64,000 bases of DNA, from NCBI GenBank assembly GCA_965247775.1, contig OZ252031.1, positions 1,488,001 to 1,552,000 of the forward strand, in the 5' to 3' direction. Every line of letters starts with the position of its first letter. The first letter of the stretch is position 1. Below are positions 46,734 through 54,551 of this stretch, piece after piece. The notes beneath the pieces were generated by a model. That model made no database searches, had not been told where the DNA came from, and saw nothing but the letters and a program-made list of their open reading frames with translations. The position numbers and the translations under genes are program-made. This DNA is from G965247775 sp965247775 (GTDB lineage Bacteria; Chloroflexota; Dehalococcoidia; Bin125).

Positions 46734-47537
46734 CTAGACCCGCGGCACCCCCAGCGCCCGCCAAGAGGCCCGCTCCAGCGCCGCCGCCGCCACGCTGTCC
46801 ACCATGGCGTTGGCCGCCCGGCTGAACAGCAACTGCGCCAGCGACCGACGCGGCCGCAGCACCGACGTCCGCGCCGGGATCCCCGCCCGCTCCGCCGCCC
46901 AGGCCACGGCGTCGTCCAGCCCGCCCAGATCGTCCACCAGCCCCAACTCCTCGGCCCGGCTGCCCAAGTACACCTCCCCCGTTGCCAACTCGCGCAAGCG
47001 CTCCGCCTCCAGGCCGGGGCGTCCCTCCGCCACGATCTCCAGGAACCGCCCATAGATCGCATCGAGCAACTCCTGCTCCTTCACCCGCTCCTCCTCGGTC
47101 GGCTCCCGGAAGACCGAGCCCATGTCCTTCAGCCGCCCGCTCTTCGCCACCAGCATCTCCACCCCCAGCTTGCCCAGCAGCTCCTCCACCAACGGCCGCG
47201 CCGAGATCACTCCGATCGACCCCACGATCGAGCTGGGCAGCGCCCAGATCCGCTCCCCCGCGCAGGCCACCATGTAGCTGCCCGAGGCGCCCACCCCCCG
47301 GATCGCCGACACCACCGGCTTGCTCTCGGCCAGCTTCCGCGCCGAGACGTAGATGTCCTCCGACGCGAAGGCGCTCCCCCCCGGCGAGTCAATGTCCAGC
47401 ACCACCGCCTTGTAGCGCGGGTTCTGCCGGATCTGGCGCAGCAGGTGCGTGAAGTCCCGCGCGTGCAGCCGTACCCCGATCACCCCCGTCAGCTCCACGA
47501 CGGCGACGCGCGGCGGCAGGTAGCTGTTGAGATCCAT
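46734..47537 (-). CDS. Signal peptide peptidase SppA-like serine protease
   Basis: 267 residues of the S49 family. VAVVELTGVIG opens the crotonase-like fold, VVLDIDSPGGSAFASEDIYV follows, and the Ser-Lys dyad is Ser85 in GVGASGSYMVAC and probably Lys137 in AKSGRLKDMG. Unlike membrane-bound SppA, no N-terminal membrane helix precedes the catalytic domain, so it may be cytosolic or peripheral. ATG 47537 with GGGAGAGAGG upstream. Family members degrade cleaved signal peptides or other peptides in the membrane. Divergent from the Rieske gene across 182 bases. Confidence 0.82.
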   Translation of the reverse strand: MDLNSYLPPRVAVVELTGVIGVRLHARDFTHLLRQIRQNPRYKAVVLDIDSPGGSAFASEDIYVSARKLAESKPVVSAIRGVGASGSYMVACAGERIWALPSSIVGSIGVISARPLVEELLGKLGVEMLVAKSGRLKDMGSVFREPTEEERVKEQELLDAIYGRFLEIVAEGRPGLEAERLRELATGEVYLGSRAEELGLVDDLGGLDDAVAWAAERAGIPARTSVLRPRRSLAQLLFSRAANAMVDSVAAAALERASWRALGVPRV

Positions 47538-47719
47538 GGCCTCTCTCCCTTCGCGGCTTCCGCCTGAGGCGGAGCAGCCCGGCAATGGTCGCCCCGGCCC
47601 GCCCGCCTGGCAATCCACGCCCCCGCGCGGAGCCCGCATTGACCCTGCTGAGCCTCGCCACGATGCTGGAAATCGTCCGCCGGGCGCTCGCCATGTCCGG
47701 CCCGGCAAGGGAGACAATC

Positions 47720-48097
47720 GTGGCTGAAGTCCAGGTCTGTCCGCTCGAAGAGCTGCCCCCGGGCGCCGTCACCGCCGCCGAGATCGACGGGACCCGCGTC
47801 TGCGTCGCCAACGTCCACGGCCAGGTCTTCGCCGTGCAGGACCGCTGCCCCCACCTCTTCGCCAACCTCTCCGCTGGCGAGCTGCGCGGCGCCAGCATCG
47901 TCTGCCCCTGGCACGACTCGGAATTCGACATGCGCACCGGCGCTACCCGCAAATGGCTGCCCAACGGCCTCTGGAACTTCCTCGACCGCACCGCCCCACC
48001 CCTGCCGCCCTTCCTCGAAGCCAAGCGCAAGCCCGCCCAGATCCGCGCCTTCCGCACCCGCGTCGTCCAGGGCGTCATCCGCGTCTCCGACGACTAA
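47720..48097 (+). CDS. Rieske 2Fe-2S ferredoxin-like protein
   Basis: 125 residues, start GTG 47720 with AAGGGAG upstream. The Rieske cluster motif is CPHLFANLSAGEL then CPWHDSEFDMRTG, giving the Cys-x-His and Cys-x-x-His ligands. VCVANVHGQVFAVQDR is the usual strand before it. The C-terminus is longer than in a minimal Rieske ferredoxin. It would carry electrons, for instance to an oxygenase, but no partner lies next to it. It is the last gene before the low-GC island. Confidence 0.82.
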   Translation: MAEVQVCPLEELPPGAVTAAEIDGTRVCVANVHGQVFAVQDRCPHLFANLSAGELRGASIVCPWHDSEFDMRTGATRKWLPNGLWNFLDRTAPPLPPFLEAKRKPAQIRAFRTRVVQGVIRVSDD

Positions 48098-48298
48098 CCC
48101 TGCCCCCCCGCTCGGCCCACCAGCGATTCGGTAGTGCCTCAGTTTGAACCCACAGAGGGGCAGCGAAGTGACACTGGGACCCCGACGGGAGTGTAGATAG
48201 TCCCCCCTTCCACGACTCACACTCTCCCTGACTGATTGCTAACCTGGCAAGCGCACATGATGTGCATCTCGTTGACTTGTCAAATGACAGACCCTGAT
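48098..48298. other. Left edge of the low-GC island
   Basis: About 200 bases without a gene. Base composition drops visibly from about 48,120 onward (stretches such as TCAAATGACAGACC). No repeat, tRNA end or integrase site was recognised at this edge. Confidence 0.4.
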
Positions 48299-49153
48299 CT
48301 ACTCGCTGGTAAGCTCGTTCCAGTCCTCTTCATATTTTCCAGGTGACACGCCAAAGGCAACTAGAAAAGCATCCGCGCAACGGTCAAGGTCCGATTCCCA
48401 GAATCGTGCCGCTTTGCGCTCACCTTTCCACTTCACTAAGGCGTCAAAAGCCTCAACCCCGACCTCGTAGTTGAGGAATTGATAAGGCTCGATAAACGCA
48501 TCGAGCAAGTCGCCCAGCCCGATGCGATCGATTTTGCCGAATGCGTACATCTGCCCAAAGTACTCTGCGCTGCCCTCCGACAGTTGCTCACCGCAATCGC
48601 CGCCCAGTTGATCCGCCCAACCCGCGTTCGCTTGTAGTGCGTGAAAGTATTCATGGGCTAGAACCCACCTGGTCTCATCACTTTGGATTGCCGCGCTGCT
48701 ATCCCCATCGAGGCGAACACACACGTCAAGCGCGGCCCCATCTTCTCCTTCTATGTATTCTGTCGTGCCTACGGCTTCTCCGAATCCCCATGGGCCTGAG
48801 CATTCTGGTTCAAAGCGGATGTGTGTGGGCAGCTTCGGTTTGAGGCCATGCGTGCTCGCATACCAATGAGACACTGCGCCGATCTCACGTACCACAACTA
48901 CGCTGGGAATACTCCTGTAACCGGCATTGAGCGCATACGTGATGTGATCTGGTAGCCGCACCGGCGGCGTGCTGGCTACGGTGGTGGGTGTCTGTGCAGG
49001 ACTCCTGATGGGCGCTGGTTGCTCTCTACCGCTCGGCGGAGAATCTTCGCTCATCGTCACCAACGCAACGAATGACTTCTCACACTGGAGGAACACCACG
49101 AAGGCAAACAATATCAGCAGCCCCACTCCCGCACGGGATGCGAGCGTTGACAT
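48299..49153 (-). CDS. Membrane-anchored putative zinc metallopeptidase
   Basis: 284 residues. One N-terminal membrane helix (about 9-23), a proline/threonine linker to about 65, then a globular domain. WVLAHEYFHALQ holds the zinc motif H167-E-x-x-H171, and SEGSAEYFG 25 residues on supplies the third ligand Glu (193 or 197), the gluzincin layout. The protein should face the outside. Several Cys may form disulfides. Base composition and codon use differ from the flanks, so it was probably acquired. I cannot name a closer family; the peptidase call rests on the two motifs. Confidence 0.65.
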   Translation of the reverse strand: MSTLASRAGVGLLILFAFVVFLQCEKSFVALVTMSEDSPPSGREQPAPIRSPAQTPTTVASTPPVRLPDHITYALNAGYRSIPSVVVVREIGAVSHWYASTHGLKPKLPTHIRFEPECSGPWGFGEAVGTTEYIEGEDGAALDVCVRLDGDSSAAIQSDETRWVLAHEYFHALQANAGWADQLGGDCGEQLSEGSAEYFGQMYAFGKIDRIGLGDLLDAFIEPYQFLNYEVGVEAFDALVKWKGERKAARFWESDLDRCADAFLVAFGVSPGKYEEDWNELTSE

Positions 49154-49156
49154 TGA

Positions 49157-49408
49157 CTACCAACGCTTGGGCCGACGGTCATCAGACTGGCGATCTTGGA
49201 TGCTCTTCTGAGGCTCCCCCTTCGTGGGACCCAACAGCAAGACAAACGCGCTGACAAAAAACCCTAGCCAGCTAAACGCCGCCGCCCACCAAACAAAGTG
49301 CTTTGATCGGCCCTTATTGTTGGCAATAACAAGAGTGAGGATGACCGGCACTAGCCAGAAGAAGAAAGCAAGCACCCAAAAGGTAAAGCTGGCATCACTT
49401 TCCGTCAC
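49157..49408 (-). CDS. Small two-helix membrane protein
   Basis: 83 residues. Two hydrophobic helices (FTFWVLAFFFWLVPVILTLV and HFVWWAAAFSWLGFFVSAFV) with a basic loop NNKGRSK between and a charged C-terminal tail. GTG 49408 has a weak GAGG upstream. It ends three bases before the start of the metallopeptidase gene, so the two are cotranscribed. It resembles small island-encoded membrane proteins; no family recognised. Confidence 0.6.
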   Translation of the reverse strand: MTESDASFTFWVLAFFFWLVPVILTLVIANNKGRSKHFVWWAAAFSWLGFFVSAFVLLLGPTKGEPQKSIQDRQSDDRRPKRW

Positions 49409-49462
49409 GGCACGAACCTCATCAGGACGCCATCGTCAGTGGTCCTCGATATCTATCTTTCG

Positions 49463-50161
49463 CTACTCCGGCGGAATGACGGGAATCTCCACCGTGATTG
49501 CGCTGCCCTGATAAAACTGCCCGCCCTCGTGCGTCTGGCTCATATCCAACGGGGTGTTGTGGGTCATCCAGTCTTGGCCCTGTGGCCGCGTACTGAGATA
49601 GATGTCGCCAGAAGTAATGTGTTGCCAGACCGTGACATCCACGGTTACTTCTGTTGGAAGCGGGGTGGGTGATACCGCTGGCGGCGTCACAGTTTCCGAT
49701 CGAGCGCCGGGCGCGAGGGGCTGGAGGTAGAACTGGTCCTGATCGTTTACGAAGATGTTATCGGTGAGCATGAGATAGGCGAGCGTCGTCCCGCGTGGCA
49801 CGTAGGGATCGAACCCGCCCGTCTCATCGCTGATGCGGTAGAACGAGAAACAGACCGTCCCCGTGATGGGACGGCCCGCATAGATGCTCTGCCCCACGAT
49901 GGTGGAGCAGGCATCAGTCGCTTCCCAAGTGCCGCCCTCGGTATCGATGGCCAAGATGCCGGTTTCAACCGAAACGATGTTCTGAGGCTCCCCTTCGTTG
50001 GAGACGGACACGGTGATGGCGATGCCATCGACGGTTTCCTCGATGCCTTGCACTTCGGCTGTGAGCCGATTCACGTCGACACAGGCGAGGCTGCTAAGAG
50101 CAGTTAGCAGGATGCAAAGGCCGCCCACGATCGCTCGAAATGCTAGAAAGTTTTCCGCGAT
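49463..50161 (-). CDS. Putative lipoprotein with Ig-like (DUF4352-like) domain, apparent ATC start
   Basis: 232 residues if translation starts at ATC 50161. The N-terminus would be (M)AENFLAFRAIVGG, then LCILLTALSSLAC, a lipoprotein signal ending in an imperfect lipobox. The body (ITVSVSNEGEPQNIVSVETG, then GRPITGTVCFSFYRISDETG) looks like the telokin-like fold of secreted DUF4352-type proteins. GGGAGG sits five bases before ATC; no ATG, GTG or TTG lies at a usable place. The next in-frame start-like codon upstream, GTG 50221, falls inside a palindromic leader. Codon use is island-like. Function unknown. Confidence 0.6.
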   Translation of the reverse strand: MAENFLAFRAIVGGLCILLTALSSLACVDVNRLTAEVQGIEETVDGIAITVSVSNEGEPQNIVSVETGILAIDTEGGTWEATDACSTIVGQSIYAGRPITGTVCFSFYRISDETGGFDPYVPRGTTLAYLMLTDNIFVNDQDQFYLQPLAPGARSETVTPPAVSPTPLPTEVTVDVTVWQHITSGDIYLSTRPQGQDWMTHNTPLDMSQTHEGGQFYQGSAITVEIPVIPPE

Positions 50162-50281
50162 GGGTGCCTCCCTGCGGCTTGTACGGCTGATCGCTCGCCA
50201 AAAGCAGATCGGACACACCACCGCAGGGAGACGTATTGCAGCCGTACGGCGGTGGCCCGGAACCTGCGCTTTTGGCGAGCG
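50162..50281 (-). ncRNA. Structured leader with anti-Shine-Dalgarno segment (riboswitch-like candidate)
   Basis: On the minus-strand RNA the first 14 bases CGCUCGCCAAAAGC (50281-50268) pair perfectly with 50205-50192. Inside, CCACCGC (50255-50249) pairs with GCGGUGG (50224-50218), and CGUA (50248-50245) with UACG (50235-50232). That leaves UCUCCCU unpaired. CUCCCUGCGG (50230-50221) is complementary to CCGCAGGGAG (50177-50168), which contains the Shine-Dalgarno sequence. GUACGGCUG (50247-50239) is complementary to 50189-50181. Loop-to-SD pairing would form a pseudoknot and block translation. No known riboswitch class recognised. The core lies just downstream of a promoter. Confidence 0.5.
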
Positions 50282-50287
50282 TCGGGA

Positions 50288-50317
50288 AGGCTACACAGGG
50301 GGCAGCAGGATCGTCAA
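50288..50317 (-). promoter_or_regulatory. Promoter of the lipoprotein gene
   Basis: On the minus strand TTGACG (50317-50312), 18 bases, TAGCCT (50293-50288). Transcription would start near 50281, exactly at the first base of the long inverted repeat, which supports the leader RNA reading. Confidence 0.5.
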
Positions 50318-50339
50318 ACGGCTAGTGACTCCGCCCAAC

Positions 50340-50369
50340 TTGACAACAGAACACCAGTTCTGTTAGATT
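50340..50369 (+). promoter_or_regulatory. LexA-type operator inside a promoter
   Basis: TTGACA (50340-50345), 18 bases, TAGATT (50364-50369), with the perfect palindrome AACAGAAC-ACCA-GTTCTGTT (50345-50364) filling the spacer. GAAC-N4-GTTC is the Gram-positive LexA box consensus. No clear plus-strand gene follows, so the controlled transcript is unknown; the site also lies close to the divergent lipoprotein promoter. Confidence 0.5.
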
Positions 50370-50662
50370 GACGCGACCAGGGTCGCCGGGACCACGCGCC
50401 CCGCCGCCCGGCCCATATCGGCCCGCGGGCCACGTCGCACGAAGCCGTTTTCGTGCACACCCCGGCCCTTGAGCCACAAGGGCGCGCCAAAAACACCAGC
50501 AGAACGGGCGTTTTCCCAGTTTTCGACGTCAAACCGAAGCGGAAAGGATCGTGCAATTCCGTGCACAACCGTGCACACTCGTGCACACCCATGACCCCAG
50601 GTGACCCTGGCTGACCGCCGCGCACCACATCTGCCCGCGCGCGCCGGACCCCGACACCACCC
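50370..50662. other. Right edge of the island, hairpin and GTGCAC repeats
   Basis: No convincing gene. It holds a 7-bp hairpin GCCCTTG-AGCCA-CAAGGGC (about 50466-50484) and, at about 50545-50588, three close copies of CGTGCACA spaced about 11 bases apart, with a further CGTGCACA near 50453. Minus-strand frames across it read as repetitive VHxCARLCTEL-like text that I do not take as coding. Confidence 0.4.
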
Positions 50663-51838
50663 TCAGTTCCGCGGCAGCCCCAGCCCCCGCTGAGCGATGA
50701 TGTTGCGCTGAATCTCCGACGTCCCCGCCGCGATCGTGAACGTCGTCACCCCCAGGTACGCCTCCGGCATCGCCCCCCACAGTGGCGGATCCCCCGCCGA
50801 CCCCCGCCGCAGCGCCCCCGCCGGCCCCAACAGGTTCACCCCCTCCTGCGTGATCGCCGTCTGCACCTCCGAGCTGAACAACTTCGACATCGACGCCTCG
50901 TAGTTCGGCACCTGCCCCTGCGATTGCAGCCACGTCACCCGGTAGGCCAGCAGCCGCGACGTCTCCGACGCGATCCACAGATCCGCCAGCCGCGCCCGCC
51001 GCGACGGCGTCCGCAACTCCGGATGCGCCCGCACATGCGCCACCATCTCCTCCAGCACCCGCTGCCCCCACGCGATCCGCGCAATGCCGCTGCGCTCGTA
51101 GTCCAGCGTCGTCGTCGCCACGTACCAGCCCCGGTTCTCCTCCCCCACCAAGTTCGACCGCGGCACCCGCACGTCCTCCAGGAAGATCTCGTTGAATGCG
51201 TGCGACCCCAGCATGTTCACCAGCGGCCGCACCGTCACCCCCGCACTCTTCATGTCCATCAGCAGGAACGAGATCCCCCGATGCTTCGGCGCCGCCGGGT
51301 CCGTCCGCACCAGCATCATGCACCAGTCGGCCAAATGCCCGCCGCTGTTCCAGATCTTCTGCCCGTTCAGCACGTAATCGTCGCCGTCCAGCACCGCCCG
51401 CGTCTGCAACGACGCCAGATCCGACCCCGACCCCGGCTCCGAGAAGCCCTGGCACCACACCTCGTCCCCCGCTGCGATCGCCGCCAGATGCCGCGACTTC
51501 TGCGCCGCCGTCCCGTGGTGCATGATCGACGGCCCCGCCATCTGCACCCCCATCCCACCCCCCGGCGCCCGCGAGTATCCCGACTCCTCGTTGAAGATCA
51601 GCTGCTGCATCGGGCTCGCCGCCAGCCCCCCGTACTCCTCCGGCCAATGCAGCGTCAGCCAGCCCCGCTCCGCCAGCTTCTTCACGAACTGCTGGTTGAA
51701 GGCCTGCTCCTCCGGACCGACCTCGTCGCGGTCGTTCTGCATCCGCCAGTGACCGGGAGGAAGTTCCTGCGCGAAAAACTCCCGCACCTCGGCGCGAAAC
51801 TTCTCCTCCTCCTCCGTGAAGCGGTACTCGACGGTCAT
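50663..51838 (-). CDS. Acyl-CoA dehydrogenase
   Basis: 391 residues, complete ACAD fold. EYRFTEEEEKFRAEVREFF begins the N-terminal helical domain, and CQGFSEPGSGSDLASLQTRA is the flavin/substrate signature. GQKIWNSGGHLADWCMMLVR follows, and AGTSEIQRNIIAQRGLGLPR is the C-terminal end. This ending is typical of the FadE-like branch found in steroid and branched-acid catabolism. ATG 51838. It follows an enoyl-CoA hydratase on the same strand after 39 bases, forming a beta-oxidation pair. Distinct from the dehydrogenase at 1.5 kb. Substrate unknown. Confidence 0.92.
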   Translation of the reverse strand: MTVEYRFTEEEEKFRAEVREFFAQELPPGHWRMQNDRDEVGPEEQAFNQQFVKKLAERGWLTLHWPEEYGGLAASPMQQLIFNEESGYSRAPGGGMGVQMAGPSIMHHGTAAQKSRHLAAIAAGDEVWCQGFSEPGSGSDLASLQTRAVLDGDDYVLNGQKIWNSGGHLADWCMMLVRTDPAAPKHRGISFLLMDMKSAGVTVRPLVNMLGSHAFNEIFLEDVRVPRSNLVGEENRGWYVATTTLDYERSGIARIAWGQRVLEEMVAHVRAHPELRTPSRRARLADLWIASETSRLLAYRVTWLQSQGQVPNYEASMSKLFSSEVQTAITQEGVNLLGPAGALRRGSAGDPPLWGAMPEAYLGVTTFTIAAGTSEIQRNIIAQRGLGLPRN

Positions 51839-51877
51839 CGCGACTCCCCCCTGCTCAAGCGCTCCCCTGCCTTCACC

Positions 51878-52690
51878 TCAGCGCCCCACGAACTTCGGTT
51901 CCCGCTTCTCCGCGAAGGCTTGCGGCCCCTCGGCGGCGTCCTCCGTGCTCCGCGCGATCACCATCGCGTGCTCCGCCATCTCCAGCGCCTCGTGCGCTCC
52001 CACCACCGCCGACCGGTACGCCAGCCGCTTCATCAGCTGCACCGACACCGCCGGCATCCGCGCGATCTCCTCCGCCAGCCCCGTCGTCTCCGCCATCAGC
52101 GCATCGTGCGACACCACCCGGCTCACGTAGCCCATCGCCAGCGCCTCCTCCGCCTGGAAAATCCGCGCCGTCCACATCAGCTCCAGCGCCTTCGCCATCC
52201 CCACGATGCGCGGCAGATAGTACGCCCCCCCGTCGCCCGGGATCAGCCCCATCCGCGCGTAGGCCATGCCGAACTTCGCCCGCTCCGACGCGATCCGGAT
52301 GTCCGCCTGCGAGGCCATGTCCATCCCCGCCCCCACCGCCGCCCCGTTCACGGCCGCGATGTACGGCTTCTCCAGGTTCAGCAGCGCCCGCGGCACCCGC
52401 TGCACGCTGTTGCGCAGGCTGTTGCGGTTCGACGCCGGGCTGTTGGGATCCTCCCCCAGCACCCCGCTCCCCTGCCGCTCTGCCGCCACGTCCGCCCCAG
52501 AGCAAAAGCCCCGTCCCGCCCCCGTCACGATGACGACCCGCACGCCCCCGTCCAGCCCCGCCCGCTCGATCGACTCCGCCCACAGCCGCAGCATCTCCGG
52601 GTGGAACGCATTCAGCTTTTCCGGGCGGTTCAGCGTCAGCGTCGCGACATGACCTTGCACGTCGTACAGCAGTGGGGCGTCGTCGCTCAT
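51878..52690 (-). CDS. Enoyl-CoA hydratase/isomerase family protein
   Basis: 270 residues of the crotonase superfamily. VATLTLNRPEKLNAFHPEML opens the fold, GRGFCSGADVAAE is the first oxyanion loop, VNGAAVGAGMDMASQADIRI the second, and FGMAYARMGLIPGDGGAYYL takes the place of the usual G-x-x-P-E block, with Gly-Leu-Ile-Pro-Gly-Asp. The Asp may be the catalytic acid as in isomerase-type members. The C-terminus GPQAFAEKREPKFVGR is typical. ATG 52690 has GAGGAAGACC upstream. Cotranscribed with the downstream acyl-CoA dehydrogenase. Confidence 0.88.
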   Translation of the reverse strand: MSDDAPLLYDVQGHVATLTLNRPEKLNAFHPEMLRLWAESIERAGLDGGVRVVIVTGAGRGFCSGADVAAERQGSGVLGEDPNSPASNRNSLRNSVQRVPRALLNLEKPYIAAVNGAAVGAGMDMASQADIRIASERAKFGMAYARMGLIPGDGGAYYLPRIVGMAKALELMWTARIFQAEEALAMGYVSRVVSHDALMAETTGLAEEIARMPAVSVQLMKRLAYRSAVVGAHEALEMAEHAMVIARSTEDAAEGPQAFAEKREPKFVGR

Positions 52691-52800
52691 GGTCTTCCTC
52701 GTCCGACCGGACTGGCGAAGGATGTCCCGATCCCTCGGGGGCGCAGGCGGGAGGATAGCCCGTGCCCCCCCTCGCTGGAAGGCATCTCACCCCCGGCCGC

Positions 52801-53541
52801 TCAGCTCCCCGTCAGGCGCACCCGGTCCCCGCGCCCCACCCCGTTCGCCTGGAACCAGCCCTGATTCACTTCCAGCGCCCAATGGTACGCCGCCCCCGGC
52901 CGCACGACCGTCTCGTCCTCGGGCTCCATGTCCCGGATCCCGTTGATCACGCCCTCCCCGTCGATGAACGCGATCGACAGCGGCACCAACGTGTTGCGCA
53001 TCCAGAAGCCCCCCTGCGTCTCGGCCGGGAAGAGGAAGAGCATGCCCGCCCCCTCGTCCAGGAACTGCCGGAACATCAGACCCCGGCTCCGCCGCGCTGG
53101 CGTGTCCGCCAACTCGATCGCCAGCAGCAGCGCCCCCCCCGACTCCCGCTCGACGGCCAGCAGCGCCCGCTCCCACTGCACCTCCGCCGGCTGATCCCAG
53201 CGCAACGCCGCGCTCGATCGCAGCCAGTACGCCGCTCCGGTCTCCAGCGCACGCAACGACGACAAGCGCGCATCGCCCGGGATAGACACCAGCCACACCG
53301 CCTCCGCCGCCCGCCACCCCCAGACCCCCTCGATCGCCGGCGCGACGCTGCCCAGCGCCTCCTCCACCGGCAACGGCTCACCCTCGTAGGGGACGTTGTT
53401 CCAGCCAACTTCCAGATCGACGCCGGGCCCCTGCGCACCTGCCCCGGGCGCCAGCGCCACCAGCGCGACCCCCAGCAGCAGCGCCGCCGGCAGGAGCCGT
53501 CGGAGTCGCGCGGGCGCGGCCTCGAATCGATGGCGCAGCAC
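52801..53541 (-). CDS. DUF192 domain protein with signal peptide
   Basis: 246 residues from GTG 53541. A signal peptide (LRRLLPAALLLGVALVALAP, ending AGAQ at about residue 36) is followed by a proline/tryptophan-rich domain (about 40-125). The C-terminal DUF192 domain (about 130-246) has ELADTPARRSRGLMFRQFL, FPAETQGGFWMRNTLVPLSI and AFIDGEGVINGIRDMEPEDE. DUF192 proteins are small exported proteins of unknown function. The GTG is six bases after TAGACT, so the message is probably leaderless. Confidence 0.8.
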   Translation of the reverse strand: MLRHRFEAAPARLRRLLPAALLLGVALVALAPGAGAQGPGVDLEVGWNNVPYEGEPLPVEEALGSVAPAIEGVWGWRAAEAVWLVSIPGDARLSSLRALETGAAYWLRSSAALRWDQPAEVQWERALLAVERESGGALLLAIELADTPARRSRGLMFRQFLDEGAGMLFLFPAETQGGFWMRNTLVPLSIAFIDGEGVINGIRDMEPEDETVVRPGAAYHWALEVNQGWFQANGVGRGDRVRLTGS

Positions 53542-53553
53542 CCGGTCAGTCTA
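53542..53553 (-). promoter_or_regulatory. Leaderless-type promoter, TAGACT-N6-GTG
   Basis: On the minus strand TAGACT (53553-53548) lies six bases before GTG 53541, with no Shine-Dalgarno sequence. Confidence 0.5.
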
Positions 53554-53695
53554 CGGGCCCTCCGCCCAACCCCACCACGCCTCGGACGGCCACGTCGCCG
53601 GATTGGGCACTCCCGCGCCCTCGGTTGGGCCGCGCCGACCCCTCGGACGGAGACGCCGGGCGTACCCTGCCGCTACCGCTGGGCAAAGAGGCACT

Positions 53696-54545
53696 CGTGG
53701 GGGACTTCGCGGACGATGTCCACTTGCTCGCCGGTCCCAGCCCGGCTCCCTGCGACACCGGCGCTGCCTTCCTCCGCGCCGCCGTTGAGACCGTCCTGGC
53801 TGGCCGAGGACGAACTCAACGCCGCCGTCCGCCCCGACGGCAAGAACGACCTCGGCCTCAACGCCTACGATCAGGACGACCCCGGCGTCCCCGTCTCCCT
53901 CATCCAGGCCAAGTCCCAGCGCCCCGCCCAGGCCGCGCGCGCCGCCGCCGGCGCTCCCGGCGAGGCGAAGGACCGCGCACGCGACTTCCTCACCCACCCC
54001 GACGACGATCCCGCCTATGAGGAGATCTTCTCCGCCCACGTCTACCAACTCCTGCGGCCCTGCGGTTGCATGAGCAGGCGTCCGTCTGGGCCCAAGAGAA
54101 TCGTGGTGGCACGCACCGGGCGGGGGCCCATCCGGAGGGGACGGGACCGGGCGGGCCGGGGCGCCCGTTTGCTCTGGCGGCGCAGGATCCCTGGCTCGGT
54201 TGGGTCCAATACGCCCTGGCCTGCGCCACCTGCGCGGCCCTGCGCGAGGCCTTCTCTCCGCCAGGGGACGACGACCCGTTCCTCACGACCGGCCGCTCCC
54301 AGCAACTCGTGCACGCCTTCGATAGCTGGGCCCCGGAGTGGCTGGCCGCCTGCGCCGACGCCCTCGACGATCTCATCGCCGGCATCAACCGCGAGCCCGC
54401 CGCTTGCCGCCGCTTCTTCCGCCGTGACGGTCACCTGGCCGAGATCCGCCGCGCCGTGGCGGCCCCGATGCGGCGCGAAGACCGCTTGCGCGCCAAGCAC
54501 GGCCTGTCGCCGCTCCCTGGCCTGCCTCGCCCGCGCCCCGCCCGC
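53696..54545 (+). pseudogene. Frameshifted gene of unknown family
   Basis: Protein-like text passes through three frame segments. VGDFADDVHLLAGPSP then DTGAAFLRAAVETVL (53.7-53.8 kb) comes first. Then, in another frame, LAEDELNAAVRPDGKNDLGL and DFLTHPDDDPAYEEIFSAHV (53.8-54.06 kb). Then DPWLGWVQYALACATCAALR, QQLVHAFDSWAPEWLAACAD and INREPAACRRFFRRDGHLAE (54.15-54.5 kb) in the first frame again. It reads like one plus-strand gene of about 280 codons with two frameshifts. I do not recognise it. It lies between DUF192 and arsM, where strand composition starts to change. Confidence 0.4.
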
Positions 54546-54551
54546 GCGGCC

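Noticed and set aside
50162..50281. Integron attC site or transposon end
   Set aside because: The long inverted repeat lacks the GTTRRRY/RYYYAAC core pair, there is no integrase or transposase nearby, and the repeat fits the predicted transcript start and the SD instead.
50314..50628. Minus-strand ORF of about 100 codons over the GTGCAC block
   Set aside because: The protein text is driven by the nucleotide repeat, it has no domain, and it crosses the LexA-type promoter.
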